Position numbers and translations under genes: made by a program. A stretch of 9,215 nucleotides of DNA from WO2-35-19 sp964365465 (GTDB lineage Bacteria > Patescibacteriota > Minisyncoccia > Phycocordibacterales > WO2-35-19), in contig CAYIPT010000023.1 of NCBI GenBank assembly GCA_964365465.1, forward strand, positions 1-9,215, written 5' to 3'. Positions 1 to 6,376 of the stretch are shown one piece after another. The notes under the pieces were generated by a model, which saw nothing but the letters and a program-made list of their open reading frames with translations, was not told the origin of the DNA and ran no database searches. Numbering within the stretch: the stretch's first letter is position 1; every line of letters starts with the position of its first letter.

Positions 1-69
1 CTTGGTTCCATAGCGACAATGTTTTTTATTGTTTTTAGTGTTATTATTGTCAAACAAAGCAAAATATGA
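1..69 (+). CDS. C-terminal end of a truncated membrane protein
   Basis: An open frame enters from the left edge and ends with TGA at 67-69, giving 22 residues. They comprise one hydrophobic stretch (ATMFFIVFSVIIV) and a short cationic tail (KQSKI). The stop overlaps the ATG of the next small gene (ATGA, 66-69), the usual sign of co-transcription. The family cannot be named from so little. It could be the end of a larger membrane protein or a third member of the single-helix microprotein series that follows, since all three end in a helix plus a short lysine-containing tail. The start lies outside the window. Confidence 0.5.
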   Translation, partial: LGSIATMFFIVFSVIIVKQSKI

Positions 70-149
70 ATTTATTTATAGTATATGTAGTAATAATAGT
101 TATGGCGACCATTGCTTATATATTTGTTATTAATAATATAAAAAAATAA
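66..149 (+). CDS. 27-residue single-helix membrane microprotein
   Basis: ATG at 66-68 overlaps the preceding TGA by four bases and the frame ends with TAA at 147-149. The 27-residue product is almost entirely one transmembrane helix (about residues 3-22, rich in V and I) followed by the tail NNIKK. It has no signal peptidase site, cysteine or other motif. No Shine-Dalgarno is visible; translation may depend on coupling to the upstream gene. The support for it being real is the ATGA overlap, the clean succession of stop and start codons up to the PrgI-family gene, and the similar design of the next small frame. It is likely an inner-membrane accessory of the secretion system, but function is unknown, and a chance frame in AT-rich DNA cannot be excluded. 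Confidence 0.45.
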   Translation: MNLFIVYVVIIVMATIAYIFVINNIKK

Positions 150-150
150 T

Positions 151-237
151 ATGCTAACTTATATAATTGGATTTATAATAGTAGGAATTTGCATCATAGC
201 CGCTTACATTTTTACTCCAAAATCAAATACGAAATAA
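151..237 (+). CDS. 28-residue single-helix membrane microprotein
   Basis: The frame runs from ATG at 151 to TAA at 235-237, one base after the previous small gene and nine bases before the PrgI-family start. The 28-residue product has one helix (about residues 3-20, containing GFIIVG and IIAAY) and a polar tail with two lysines (PKSNTK). Size, topology and tail charge match the preceding microprotein although the sequences are not obviously homologous. A TATAAA at 137-142 lies eight bases upstream of the ATG and could be a weak -10, but the spacing is a little long. Family unknown. Position at the head of the PrgI-TraC-VirB4 cluster suggests a small subunit or regulator of the machine; this is inference. 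Confidence 0.45.
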   Translation: MLTYIIGFIIVGICIIAAYIFTPKSNTK

Positions 238-246
238 TTTTCGTAT

Positions 247-669
247 ATGAGATTTCAAATTCCACAATTTATAGATGTAGAGGATAAAATATTCGGGCCG
301 TTCACGCTCAAGCAGTTTATTTATTTGGCCGGCGGAGCCAGTGTGGCAGTAGTGGGAGTGGTGTTTTTTGGCGTGTTTTTTGGATTACTGGTTGCTTCAC
401 CTATCGTTATTTTGGCTTTGGCTTTGGCATTTTATAAAATAAACAATCGGCCTTTTATTTTTGTCTTGGAATCGGCTTTTAAATATTTTACCAAAGACAA
501 GCTTTATATTTGGCATAAAAATGAGCCGGGGGAAACAGGGGGGAGAGAAAAGGGGGAGAGAAAATACAGCTCTTTGGTTGTGCCCAATTTATCAAACAGC
601 AAATTGAAGGACTTGAATTGGGAATTGGATGTTAAAAAGAAGGAGGCCGAAAAGAATATTGGTGTATAA
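247..669 (+). CDS. PrgI family membrane protein (type IV secretion)
   Basis: This 140-residue protein begins with MRFQIPQFIDVEDKIFGPFT, the amphipathic N-terminus typical of the PrgI family, followed by two closely spaced helices (about residues 24-45 and 46-64) and a cytoplasmic C-terminal part. PrgI-family proteins are small inner-membrane components encoded next to VirB4 in Gram-positive and CPR type IV secretion loci, and are often compared with VirB3. The next two genes are TraC-like and VirB4, which fits. The C-terminus is odd: residues about 93-107 are glycine, glutamate and lysine rich and are encoded across a perfect 13-bp tandem duplication (539-564). The tail then ends in the charged stretch DVKKKEAEKN. 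No Shine-Dalgarno precedes the ATG at 247. Family assignment is strong; the exact role is from family knowledge. Confidence 0.88.
   Translation: MRFQIPQFIDVEDKIFGPFTLKQFIYLAGGASVAVVGVVFFGVFFGLLVASPIVILALALAFYKINNRPFIFVLESAFKYFTKDKLYIWHKNEPGETGGREKGERKYSSLVVPNLSNSKLKDLNWELDVKKKEAEKNIGV
539..564 (+). repeat. perfect 13-bp tandem duplication inside the PrgI-family gene
   Basis: The unit GGGGGAGAGAAAA occurs at 539-551 and again, directly adjacent, at 552-564. The first copy is preceded by one more G. Because 13 is not a multiple of three, loss or gain of one unit would shift the frame. With one unit lost, the new frame ends at TGA 605-607, removing the charged C-terminal tail. Confidence 0.85.
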
Positions 670-670
670 T
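665..670 (+). promoter_or_regulatory. -10 hexamer TATAAT for a leaderless start at 677
   Basis: A perfect TATAAT overlaps the stop codon of the PrgI-family gene (TAA 667-669) and ends six bases before ATG 677. Initiation about seven bases past the hexamer would begin the transcript at the A of the start codon. No convincing -35 is seen 16-18 bases upstream. The site may be an internal promoter of the cluster. Confidence 0.5.
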
Positions 671-676
671 ATATTT

Positions 677-1297
677 ATGTCAAAAAACGCCACTCAAGAA
701 TTTGTGCCCATAGACGATGTCCGAGACGGCATTGTCATTTTGAAAGACGGTGGCATGAGAGGCATACTCATGGCCTCGTCTATAAATTTTTCTTTAAAAT
801 CCGATGATGAGAGGCGGGCCATACTTTTGCAGTTTCAGGATTTTTTGAACTCTTTGGATTTTTCCATTCAGATTTTGGCAGAGTCCCGCCGGCTTGATAT
901 AAGACCGTATATAGCTTTGCTTGAGGAAAGATATAGGGAACAAACTAATGACTTAATGAAAATACAAATTGAGCAGTATATGGCTTTTATAAAATCATTC
1001 ACCGAATCAACCAACATAATGACCAAAAACTTTTTTATAGTCATTCCCTATGATGCCGCCATTATTTCCGCCAAAAGCGGTTTTATATCCAGCTTTGGCG
1101 GAAAAAAAGAAAGCCAAGAAACCAAGGAGGAAAATTTTGAGGAAAGAAAAAATCAACTGGAACAGCGGCTTGGAGTGGTGGAGCAGGGGTTAGTAAGGTG
1201 CGGAGTGAGAGTGGCCAAGTTGGGAACAGACGAAGTGGTAGAATTATTTTATAAAATATTTAATCCGGGTGAGTCGGAAAAGCCCATTAAGATATAA
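677..1297 (+). CDS. TraC-like domain protein (type IV secretion)
   Basis: The protein has 206 residues from ATG 677. The same frame is open from an ATG at 629, but that start would overlap the PrgI gene by 41 bases and add a basic, non-conserved stretch. ATG 677 begins MSKNATQEFVPIDDVRDGIV and has TATAAT placed six bases before it, so I prefer it. The sequence has the pattern I associate with TraC-like proteins of CPR secretion loci: IKDGG/LKDGG-type strand, a MASSINFSLKS segment, then FLNSLDFSIQILAESRRLDI. This resembles the N-terminal region of VirB4/TraC ATPases without the nucleotide-binding domain. Residues about 144-170 form a charged linker (KKESQETKEENFEERKNQ). The stop shares one base with the VirB4 start (TAATG), implying coupled translation. 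It probably binds VirB4 or the membrane platform; that role is inferred. Confidence 0.75.
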   Translation: MSKNATQEFVPIDDVRDGIVILKDGGMRGILMASSINFSLKSDDERRAILLQFQDFLNSLDFSIQILAESRRLDIRPYIALLEERYREQTNDLMKIQIEQYMAFIKSFTESTNIMTKNFFIVIPYDAAIISAKSGFISSFGGKKESQETKEENFEERKNQLEQRLGVVEQGLVRCGVRVAKLGTDEVVELFYKIFNPGESEKPIKI

Positions 1298-3105
1298 TGT
1301 TTGGATTTTTAAAAAATAAAAAAAAAGAAGAGAGCTTGACTGCGGTTTCCATACTGCCCAAAGCCATTACGGAAAGCTCAGAATTGGAACTCCGAGATAT
1401 TTTGGCCCCCAGCGCCCTTAAAGTAAATGCCAAGGAACTTAATCTGGGGGAAAAGCTTGTCAGAAGTTTTTTTGTCATTTCCTATCCGAGATTTTTAACC
1501 GAAGATTGGTTTTCGCCCATTATAAATATGGATAAAATGTTTGATGTTTCCATTTTTATCCATCCGCTGGAAACCTCTAAAATTTTAAGAAGTTTCCAAA
1601 AAAAGGTGGCTGAGGTCCAAAGCCAAATCAGAGTCAGGGAAGAGAAAGGTCTAGTGAGAGACCCCATGCTTGATACCGCCTATCAGGACTTGGAAAATTT
1701 GCGCGATCAGCTTCAGCAAGCCCAGGAAAAAATGTTTGAAGTGGGATTATATATTTCCGTTTATGCCAATAACAGCGACGAGTTGGATAAAGTGGAGTCG
1801 GAAATAAAATCAATTATGGAATCCAAAATGGTTTATGTTAAACCGGCCCTCTTCCAGCAAGAACAGGGGTTTAGAAGCATTTTGCCAATCGCCGAGGATG
1901 AGTTGGCGGTGCACTCAAAAATAAATTCTTCGCCCCTCTCTTCTATTTTCCCCTTTGTCTCTTTTGACCTCACTTCCGACAAAGGAATTTTGTATGGCAT
2001 AAACCGCCACAATTCTTCTCTGGTTCTTTTTGACAGATTTTCTTTGGAAAATTACAACTCAGTCACTTTTGCCAAGGCCGGGGCCGGCAAGTCCTTTGCC
2101 GTAAAACTTGAGATATTGCGAACCCTCATGTTTGATTCGGAAGTGATAGTCATTGACCCGGAAAACGAATACCAGCATATGGCAGAGGCGGTTGGTGGCA
2201 GATATTTCAACATCTCCCTTAATTCCGACCACCACATAAATCCTTTTGAACTGCCAGTTCCCGCAGAAGATGAAGCGACTGCCTCAGTGCTTAGAAGTCA
2301 AATAATAAATCTGGTGGGGCTTTTCCGTCTGATGATGGGGGGTCTTAGTGCCGAGGAAGACGCCATTATTGACCGCGCCATTACCGAGACATACGCACTC
2401 AAAGATATTACGGCTGATTCCGATTTTAAGAATGTGGAACCGCCGCTTTTGTCCGACTTTGAAATGGTTTTGGGAGGAATGGAGGGGGGCGAGTCATTGG
2501 CCCAACGACTCTCAAAGTACACCCGGGGCACTTGGTCAAATTTTATAAACAGGCCTTCTAATATAGATATAAACAAAAAATTTGTGGTCTTTTCCATTAG
2601 AGATATGGAAGATGAATTGAAGCCGGTAGCTATGTATATAGTTACTCACTATATATGGAACGCCATTAGAAGAGAATTAAAAAAGCGACTCCTGGTCATT
2701 GACGAGGCCTGGTGGATGATGAGGTCCGAAGATACCGCCTCCTTCCTTCTTTCTTTGGCCAAAAGAGGCAGAAAATATTATTTGGGGCTGGCCACCATCA
2801 CTCAAGATGTGGATGACTTTTTGAAGTCGCCTTACGGCACGCCGATTATAAGCAACTCTTCAATACAAATTTTGCTTAAACAATCGCCCACGGTTATGGA
2901 TCGGCTCCAGCAAGTTTTTAATCTGACCGATGAAGAAAAATACTTGCTGCTTGAGTCGGGAGTGGGCGAGGGAATATTTTTTGCCGGACTAAAACATGTA
3001 GCCATAAAAATAATCGCCTCCTACACCGAGGAACAAATCATTACCACCAACCCGTCTGAAGTTTTAGCGGCAAGGAAAATGAAAAAAGAACAAGAAAATG
3101 GATGA
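1297..3105 (+). CDS. virB4: VirB4-like type IV secretion ATPase
   Basis: This 602-residue cytoplasmic ATPase would power assembly of the pilus or substrate transfer. The N-terminal part (about 1-230) is non-catalytic and contains a probable coiled coil at about 93-148. The P-loop is at residues 259-266 (AKAGAGKS), with Ala at the first, usually Gly, position. A VIVIDPENEY strand follows at 283-292. The RxSxxTRGTWSNFINRP-like segment at 404-420 and FSIRDMEDELKP at 432-442 are typical of VirB4. Walker B is LLVIDE (465-470) followed by AWWMM. The ITQ motif is at 501-503 and the basic stretch KRGRK at 489-493 may supply the arginine finger. Length and motif order fit a complete VirB4. It starts one base inside the stop of the TraC-like gene and its end overlaps the next gene by eight bases, so the genes are one translational unit. 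Confidence 0.95.
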   Translation: MFGFLKNKKKEESLTAVSILPKAITESSELELRDILAPSALKVNAKELNLGEKLVRSFFVISYPRFLTEDWFSPIINMDKMFDVSIFIHPLETSKILRSFQKKVAEVQSQIRVREEKGLVRDPMLDTAYQDLENLRDQLQQAQEKMFEVGLYISVYANNSDELDKVESEIKSIMESKMVYVKPALFQQEQGFRSILPIAEDELAVHSKINSSPLSSIFPFVSFDLTSDKGILYGINRHNSSLVLFDRFSLENYNSVTFAKAGAGKSFAVKLEILRTLMFDSEVIVIDPENEYQHMAEAVGGRYFNISLNSDHHINPFELPVPAEDEATASVLRSQIINLVGLFRLMMGGLSAEEDAIIDRAITETYALKDITADSDFKNVEPPLLSDFEMVLGGMEGGESLAQRLSKYTRGTWSNFINRPSNIDINKKFVVFSIRDMEDELKPVAMYIVTHYIWNAIRRELKKRLLVIDEAWWMMRSEDTASFLLSLAKRGRKYYLGLATITQDVDDFLKSPYGTPIISNSSIQILLKQSPTVMDRLQQVFNLTDEEKYLLLESGVGEGIFFAGLKHVAIKIIASYTEEQIITTNPSEVLAARKMKKEQENG

Positions 3106-3568
3106 TGCATATCCACAAGATCAGGGAAATTTTAGACCGACTTTAAGAAGGCCGGTTATGCAATATGCGGTACCGGAAGAAAAAAGAGAGAGGATAAGCA
3201 AAGCAACGGGGTGGTGCATGGTGGGCACAGCCGCCTTTATTGACTTACTAGAAATTTTATTTACCGCGCTGGCCATAGGATTGGTTCTAAATCCCATTAT
3301 TTCAATCTGCGCCGATTTGGGTTTTTGGATATGGTTCAAGATGCACAGCGTCAGCTTTATCAAAAAACCAAAAAATCTCGCTGCTATGGGCATTCAGGGA
3401 ATTGTCGGCCTTATACCGGGATTGGACGCCCTGCCTGAGTTAACTCTTGGTGTGTTAGTTTTAGTTAAATTGACCCAATCAGAAGATAGGGGGGTCTTTT
3501 GGGAAAAGCCGCTGGCGCGGCGCACACACAAATGGCTCAGGGGAAAATTAAAGCTTAGTAGAGGCTAA
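3098..3568 (+). CDS. small membrane protein of the VirB4 operon, unknown family
   Basis: The ATG at 3098 lies inside the last codons of VirB4 (eight-base overlap), so expression is probably coupled. The 156-residue product has a polar, proline- and arginine-containing N-terminus (1-35). A first hydrophobic segment lies at about 42-78 (IDLLEILFTALAIGLVLNPI), probably one or two helices, followed by a basic loop (SFIKKPKN). A second hydrophobic segment at about 97-125 carries GIVGLIPGLDALPELTLGVL, and the C-terminus is very basic (RRTHKWLRGK). There is no signal peptide and no catalytic motif. I do not recognise a named family. Proteins of this design recur next to VirB4 in CPR genomes as far as I recall, so a platform role is plausible but unproven. 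Its 3' end overlaps the opposing gene by 21 bases. Confidence 0.7.
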   Translation: MDDAYPQDQGNFRPTLRRPVMQYAVPEEKRERISKATGWCMVGTAAFIDLLEILFTALAIGLVLNPIISICADLGFWIWFKMHSVSFIKKPKNLAAMGIQGIVGLIPGLDALPELTLGVLVLVKLTQSEDRGVFWEKPLARRTHKWLRGKLKLSRG

Positions 3569-4090
3569 TCGCATTATTTCGTCTTTGATTTTTTCCGGAT
3601 GAGGAATCTGGAAGAATTTGAATTTTTCTTCAGTACCGGCAGTTTGCACCTGCAAATCGCCGAATTTTAAAAAGGTTTGAATAACACCACTGGTCTGAAC
3701 AGATATATCTTGTATGCGTGTTATATGAAGTTCTGAAATAGTTCTGTTAAAAAATCCGTGCTGAGTGCTGTCTATGATTCTGCGGTCAGTCACAATCCAA
3801 ACATCAAGAGTGTACATGGTGAGAGCGTAAAAAATGGCCGACCAAATAAAAAGATACCAGATGCTGGAAACAAAAAGAAAAAGATTTAAAATTTTGTGCG
3901 AATATATAAAAGAGGGAAAGGCAAGACCAATGGCAATTGGTATTAGAACAAGAATAAAAAAGAAAAATAAACGAAGTAAAATAAAGAAAGGGTGGCGACG
4001 AATGAGCAAAATAACTTCTTCGCTTGTTTCCTCACCTTCAAAGTGATTCTTTGACTCTTTAAAAATGTTTAAGATTGATTTTAAGATCAT
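3548..4090 (-). CDS. bacterial PH domain membrane protein (YdbS/YdbT-like)
   Basis: The 180-residue protein has an acidic N-terminus (FEGEETSEEVILLIRRHP), two transmembrane helices (about 35-62 and 68-92) and a C-terminal bacterial Pleckstrin-homology-like domain (about 93-177). Its start YTLDVWIVTDRRIID is the hallmark of the YdbS/YdbT bPH2 family: a strand right after the helix, then a TDRR turn and I-D/S. The later segments ISELHITRIQDISVQTSG and FGDLQVQTAG are also characteristic. The domain probably faces the cytoplasm. Function of the family is poorly known, with cell-envelope roles suspected. ATG 4090 overlaps the stop of the upstream minus-strand gene (ATGA, 4087-4090), so the two form an operon. 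The last 21 bases overlap the convergent VirB4-operon gene, leaving no room for an intergenic terminator. Confidence 0.85.
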   Translation of the reverse strand: MILKSILNIFKESKNHFEGEETSEEVILLIRRHPFFILLRLFFFFILVLIPIAIGLAFPSFIYSHKILNLFLFVSSIWYLFIWSAIFYALTMYTLDVWIVTDRRIIDSTQHGFFNRTISELHITRIQDISVQTSGVIQTFLKFGDLQVQTAGTEEKFKFFQIPHPEKIKDEIMRLASTKL

Positions 4091-4365
4091 AATGAATAAG
4101 TGGTGTTAAAAAATAATTTTAATAAATCCAACAACTGGTCTTTTAAGGAATTTAAATCAAGGCCGGCAAAAAGCACGGTGCTCACAAAAAACAAACAGAC
4201 CAAACCTAAGAAAAAAATGGCAGCGATTTTTTTAGGTTGGGTGCCTACGCCAAAGCGGGCCAGATGGTAAAGAATTATAAAATTAAAAACCCAATAACCG
4301 AGAAGAACTATCAGAACGGCAACATATAAAATAAGTTTGGTTGAAATAAAATCAGTATAATTCAT
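4087..4365 (-). CDS. small two-helix membrane protein, unknown function
   Basis: From the ATG at 4365 the product is 92 residues (MNYTDFISTK...). In-frame ATGs at 4383 and 4392 are also possible, but 4365 is favoured because TATATT ends six bases before it, and both upstream ATGs would sit in or beyond that -10. Helix one is at about 10-33 (LILYVAVLIVLLGYWVFNFI), followed by a basic and polar loop (HLARFGVGTQPKK). Helix two is at about 47-68, and a C-terminal amphipathic stretch (SLKDQLLDLLKLFF) ends the protein. No known family is recognised. It is translationally coupled by ATGA to the PH-domain gene and the two probably interact at the membrane. The pair sits inverted inside the secretion cluster; whether it belongs to the machine is unknown. 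Confidence 0.7.
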   Translation of the reverse strand: MNYTDFISTKLILYVAVLIVLLGYWVFNFIILYHLARFGVGTQPKKIAAIFFLGLVCLFFVSTVLFAGLDLNSLKDQLLDLLKLFFNTTYSL

Positions 4366-4371
4366 ATTTAT

Positions 4372-4377
4372 AATATA
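4372..4377 (-). promoter_or_regulatory. -10 element of the minus-strand operon, leaderless start
   Basis: On the minus strand TATATT (4377 to 4372) ends six bases before ATG 4365. TTCACC at 4400-4395 matches four of six bases of the -35 consensus with a 17-base spacer. It faces away from the promoter of the gene at 4433, and the whole divergent control region is only 67 bases (4366-4432). Confidence 0.45.
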
Positions 4378-4416
4378 CAACATTATCAACAAGCGGTGAA
4401 TAATAAATGGGGGAGA

Positions 4417-4425
4417 TGGTATAAT
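4417..4425 (+). promoter_or_regulatory. extended -10 TGGTATAAT for a leaderless start at 4433
   Basis: TGGTATAAT matches the extended -10 consensus perfectly. TATAAT is at 4420-4425 and seven bases separate it from ATG 4433. The -35 region is weak (TGAATA at 4397-4402), as expected for an extended -10 promoter. An in-frame ATG at 4424 lies inside the hexamer and would not be in the transcript. Confidence 0.6.
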
Positions 4426-4432
4426 GGTAAAA

Positions 4433-5440
4433 ATGCTAAATAAGTTTACAAAATTTTTAATAGTGGCAGGTTTTGGAGTGGCATTTTTGCCGATAGTTTC
4501 TTTGGCTCAACTAAATATAAATGTGCCTTTTGCTCTTTCCAATGAGTTGGGGGTTGAGGTCATACCGAATTATCCAAGACCCAATGAGCCGGTTTTTATA
4601 AACCTCACCCTTTATACGGATGACTTAAATTCGGCTGATATTACTTGGTATAAGGACGGCAAGGCGGTTTTAAGCGGCAAGGGTAAAGTGAATTACTCTT
4701 TTGTTGCCGGAGCCGTAGGCCAAGAGACAAAAATAGAAATAGAAATAAAACTTTTAAGTGGCGCTTCTTTTTCCAAGTCATTCACCCTAAACCCGGCCAG
4801 CATTGATTTGGTTTGGGAAGCCAACTCATATGCACCGCCTTTTTATAAAGGCAAAGCTCTTCATCCGAGGCAGGGCGGTCTCAAAATCGTGGCCATGTCT
4901 GAATTTGTCAAAAGTGGCCGAAGAATTTCTCCTCAGAATCTAATTTACGAATGGTCAAACGGCGTCGATGTTTATCAGAATCAAAACGGTTATGGCAAAA
5001 ACGTTTTGATTTTGAACGGCTCAATTCTCGGCCAAACGGATAAAATAGAGGTCCTGGTAACCGACCCCGTCAACAATTTGGTGGCTGAAAGTTTTATAAA
5101 TATTTCTCCGACCGATCCCGAGATTGTCTTCTACCAAAACGACTCCTATTACGGTCCCATTTTTGATTCAGCCATTGCCAATTCATTCAACTTAAAAACA
5201 GACGAGGTGCAAATTTTTGCGGCTCCATTTTATTTCACCAAAGAAAGAGAGGGTTTGTTAAAATATGAGTGGCGGCTTAACGGCGTGCCTGTTTCAAACC
5301 TTTTTGGCTCTAGAACGGCTATTTTTAGAAAACCGGAAGACCAGTCAGGTCGGTCTGTCATTTCTTTGCGAATGGAAAACGCAAACCGTATTTTACAGCA
5401 AGCCGATAGTAGTTTAGAAATGCAATTTCAAAATAAATGA
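4433..5440 (+). CDS. secreted protein with Ig/PKD-like repeats
   Basis: From ATG 4433 the product has 335 residues. I reject the ATG at 4424 because it is part of the -10 hexamer; ATG 4433 also begins a normal signal peptide (MLNKFTKFLIVAGFGV, possible cleavage after about residue 25). The mature part is beta-rich. Three tryptophan-containing strands resemble the B/C strands of Ig or PKD folds: ITWYKDGK at 70-77, LIYEWSNG at 170-177 and LKYEWRLNG at 276-284. Segments WEANSYAPPFYKGKAL (128-143) and VFYQNDSYYGPIF (232-244) look like related linkers between the domains. No catalytic motif or sorting signal is seen. Its stop overlaps the pilin-fusion start (ATGA), so it is the first gene of that operon and is probably an extracytoplasmic scaffold or adhesive part of the pilus. 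Specific function unknown. Confidence 0.75.
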   Translation: MLNKFTKFLIVAGFGVAFLPIVSLAQLNINVPFALSNELGVEVIPNYPRPNEPVFINLTLYTDDLNSADITWYKDGKAVLSGKGKVNYSFVAGAVGQETKIEIEIKLLSGASFSKSFTLNPASIDLVWEANSYAPPFYKGKALHPRQGGLKIVAMSEFVKSGRRISPQNLIYEWSNGVDVYQNQNGYGKNVLILNGSILGQTDKIEVLVTDPVNNLVAESFINISPTDPEIVFYQNDSYYGPIFDSAIANSFNLKTDEVQIFAAPFYFTKEREGLLKYEWRLNGVPVSNLFGSRTAIFRKPEDQSGRSVISLRMENANRILQQADSSLEMQFQNK

Positions 5441-6375
5441 AAAAAATAATTTTGATTTTAATACTGGTGGTGATTCTTTTGCCGACATTTTTAGTAATAG
5501 CAGCAGACAATCTTGATTATACGGTTTTAGCTCCGCTACCTTGCATAGGCGGAGGATCTGGAACTCCGGGCACGGAAGGATATAGGCCCGATTGCAGTCA
5601 ACCCGGCGCTACGCAAACAACAACTCTGGAAAAATATTTGCCGGGAATGTTTAAGTTGCTTATAGGCCTTTCGGCTGCGGCAGCAGTGTTTATGATTGTT
5701 TTTGGCGGCATTCAATATATGACAACCGATGCTATTTTTAAAAAAGAGGAGGGCAGAAAAAGAATAGAAAATGCGGTGTTTGGCTTGGTTTTGGTCATAA
5801 GCGCCGCGCTTATTCTCCAAACAATAAATCCAGCCCTTTTGGAATTGAAATTAGAAATAACACCAGCAACCACTAGCGCTCCACCCCAAGGAACATTGAC
5901 CGCTAGATCTGGGGGTCCAAGTGCCGGATCAGCTGATATTTTGACCGGAGCCACCCTGCAAGATGACGCAACAAAAAGATTAGCATTAAATGGTATATCA
6001 GTGAACAAAAGCGCTTGCACTACGACAGGAGTTGCTTGCACAAATTTAAATGGATTACCAAATCAAATGATTAATGCCATGAATGATTTTAATCGCCAAT
6101 GTGACAGAAGTGGTGGCACACTTTCCGATTGTCCAGTTCAAATAACAGGTGGCACAGAAACATATGCCCACGTTTCTCATGGTCCCGGAAAAAGTATTGT
6201 TGATATAAACCCAAATACGCAAGTAAACACATATTTAGGCATACCAAACCCCACAAGCGGTCAGTGGTCGGACCGTTTCGTTACCGGCGGAAAATTGCTA
6301 TTTACATACGAAACTACAGGGGACAACGGCAGAGCTACGGCGCCCCATTGGCATGTAGTATTTATTCCAAATTAA
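5437..6375 (+). CDS. VirB2/TrbC-type pilin fused to an M15/LAS-like peptidase domain
   Basis: This 312-residue protein has a signal peptide (1-22), a short Cys/Gly region (C36, C53) and a VirB2/TrbC-like core of two helices. These are about 67-93 (PGMFKLLIGLSAAAAVFMIV, then FGG) and 114-131 (FGLVLVISAALILQ), joined by a basic loop (FKKEEGRKRIEN). After a Ser/Thr/Gly/Pro linker (142-170) comes an extracytoplasmic domain with four cysteines (C194, C201, C222, C232). It contains ITGGTE at 236-241, SHGPGKSIVD at 247-256 and PHWHVVF at 303-309. The His-Asp and HxH pattern (H248, D256, H304, H306) resembles the zinc ligands of LAS/M15 peptidoglycan peptidases. The H-to-D gap is seven residues instead of six and the catalytic Glu is not obvious. 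It probably acts as pilin or platform plus cell-wall opening. Pilin part confident, peptidase activity inferred. Confidence 0.8.
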   Translation: MKKIILILILVVILLPTFLVIAADNLDYTVLAPLPCIGGGSGTPGTEGYRPDCSQPGATQTTTLEKYLPGMFKLLIGLSAAAAVFMIVFGGIQYMTTDAIFKKEEGRKRIENAVFGLVLVISAALILQTINPALLELKLEITPATTSAPPQGTLTARSGGPSAGSADILTGATLQDDATKRLALNGISVNKSACTTTGVACTNLNGLPNQMINAMNDFNRQCDRSGGTLSDCPVQITGGTETYAHVSHGPGKSIVDINPNTQVNTYLGIPNPTSGQWSDRFVTGGKLLFTYETTGDNGRATAPHWHVVFIPN

Positions 6376-6376
6376 T

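Noticed and set aside
640..646. AAGGAGG as Shine-Dalgarno for the TraC-like gene
   Set aside because: It lies about 30 bases before ATG 677 and has no start codon within 5-12 bases; it is part of the PrgI-family coding sequence.
1293..1298. TATAAT as a promoter for VirB4
   Set aside because: The hexamer includes the first bases of the VirB4 start codon, so transcription from it would begin inside the gene; the one-base stop/start overlap points to read-through translation instead.
3508..3521. GCCGC-TGGC-GCGGC hairpin as a terminator
   Set aside because: The stem is only five base pairs, has no T-run after it and lies inside the coding sequence of the membrane protein.
4408..4440. tRNA-like text (GATGGTATAATGGTA resembles a tRNA D-arm)
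   Set aside because: No matching T-loop (GGTTCGA type), anticodon stem or acceptor complement follows in the next 80 bases; the TATAAT is better explained as an extended -10 before ATG 4433.
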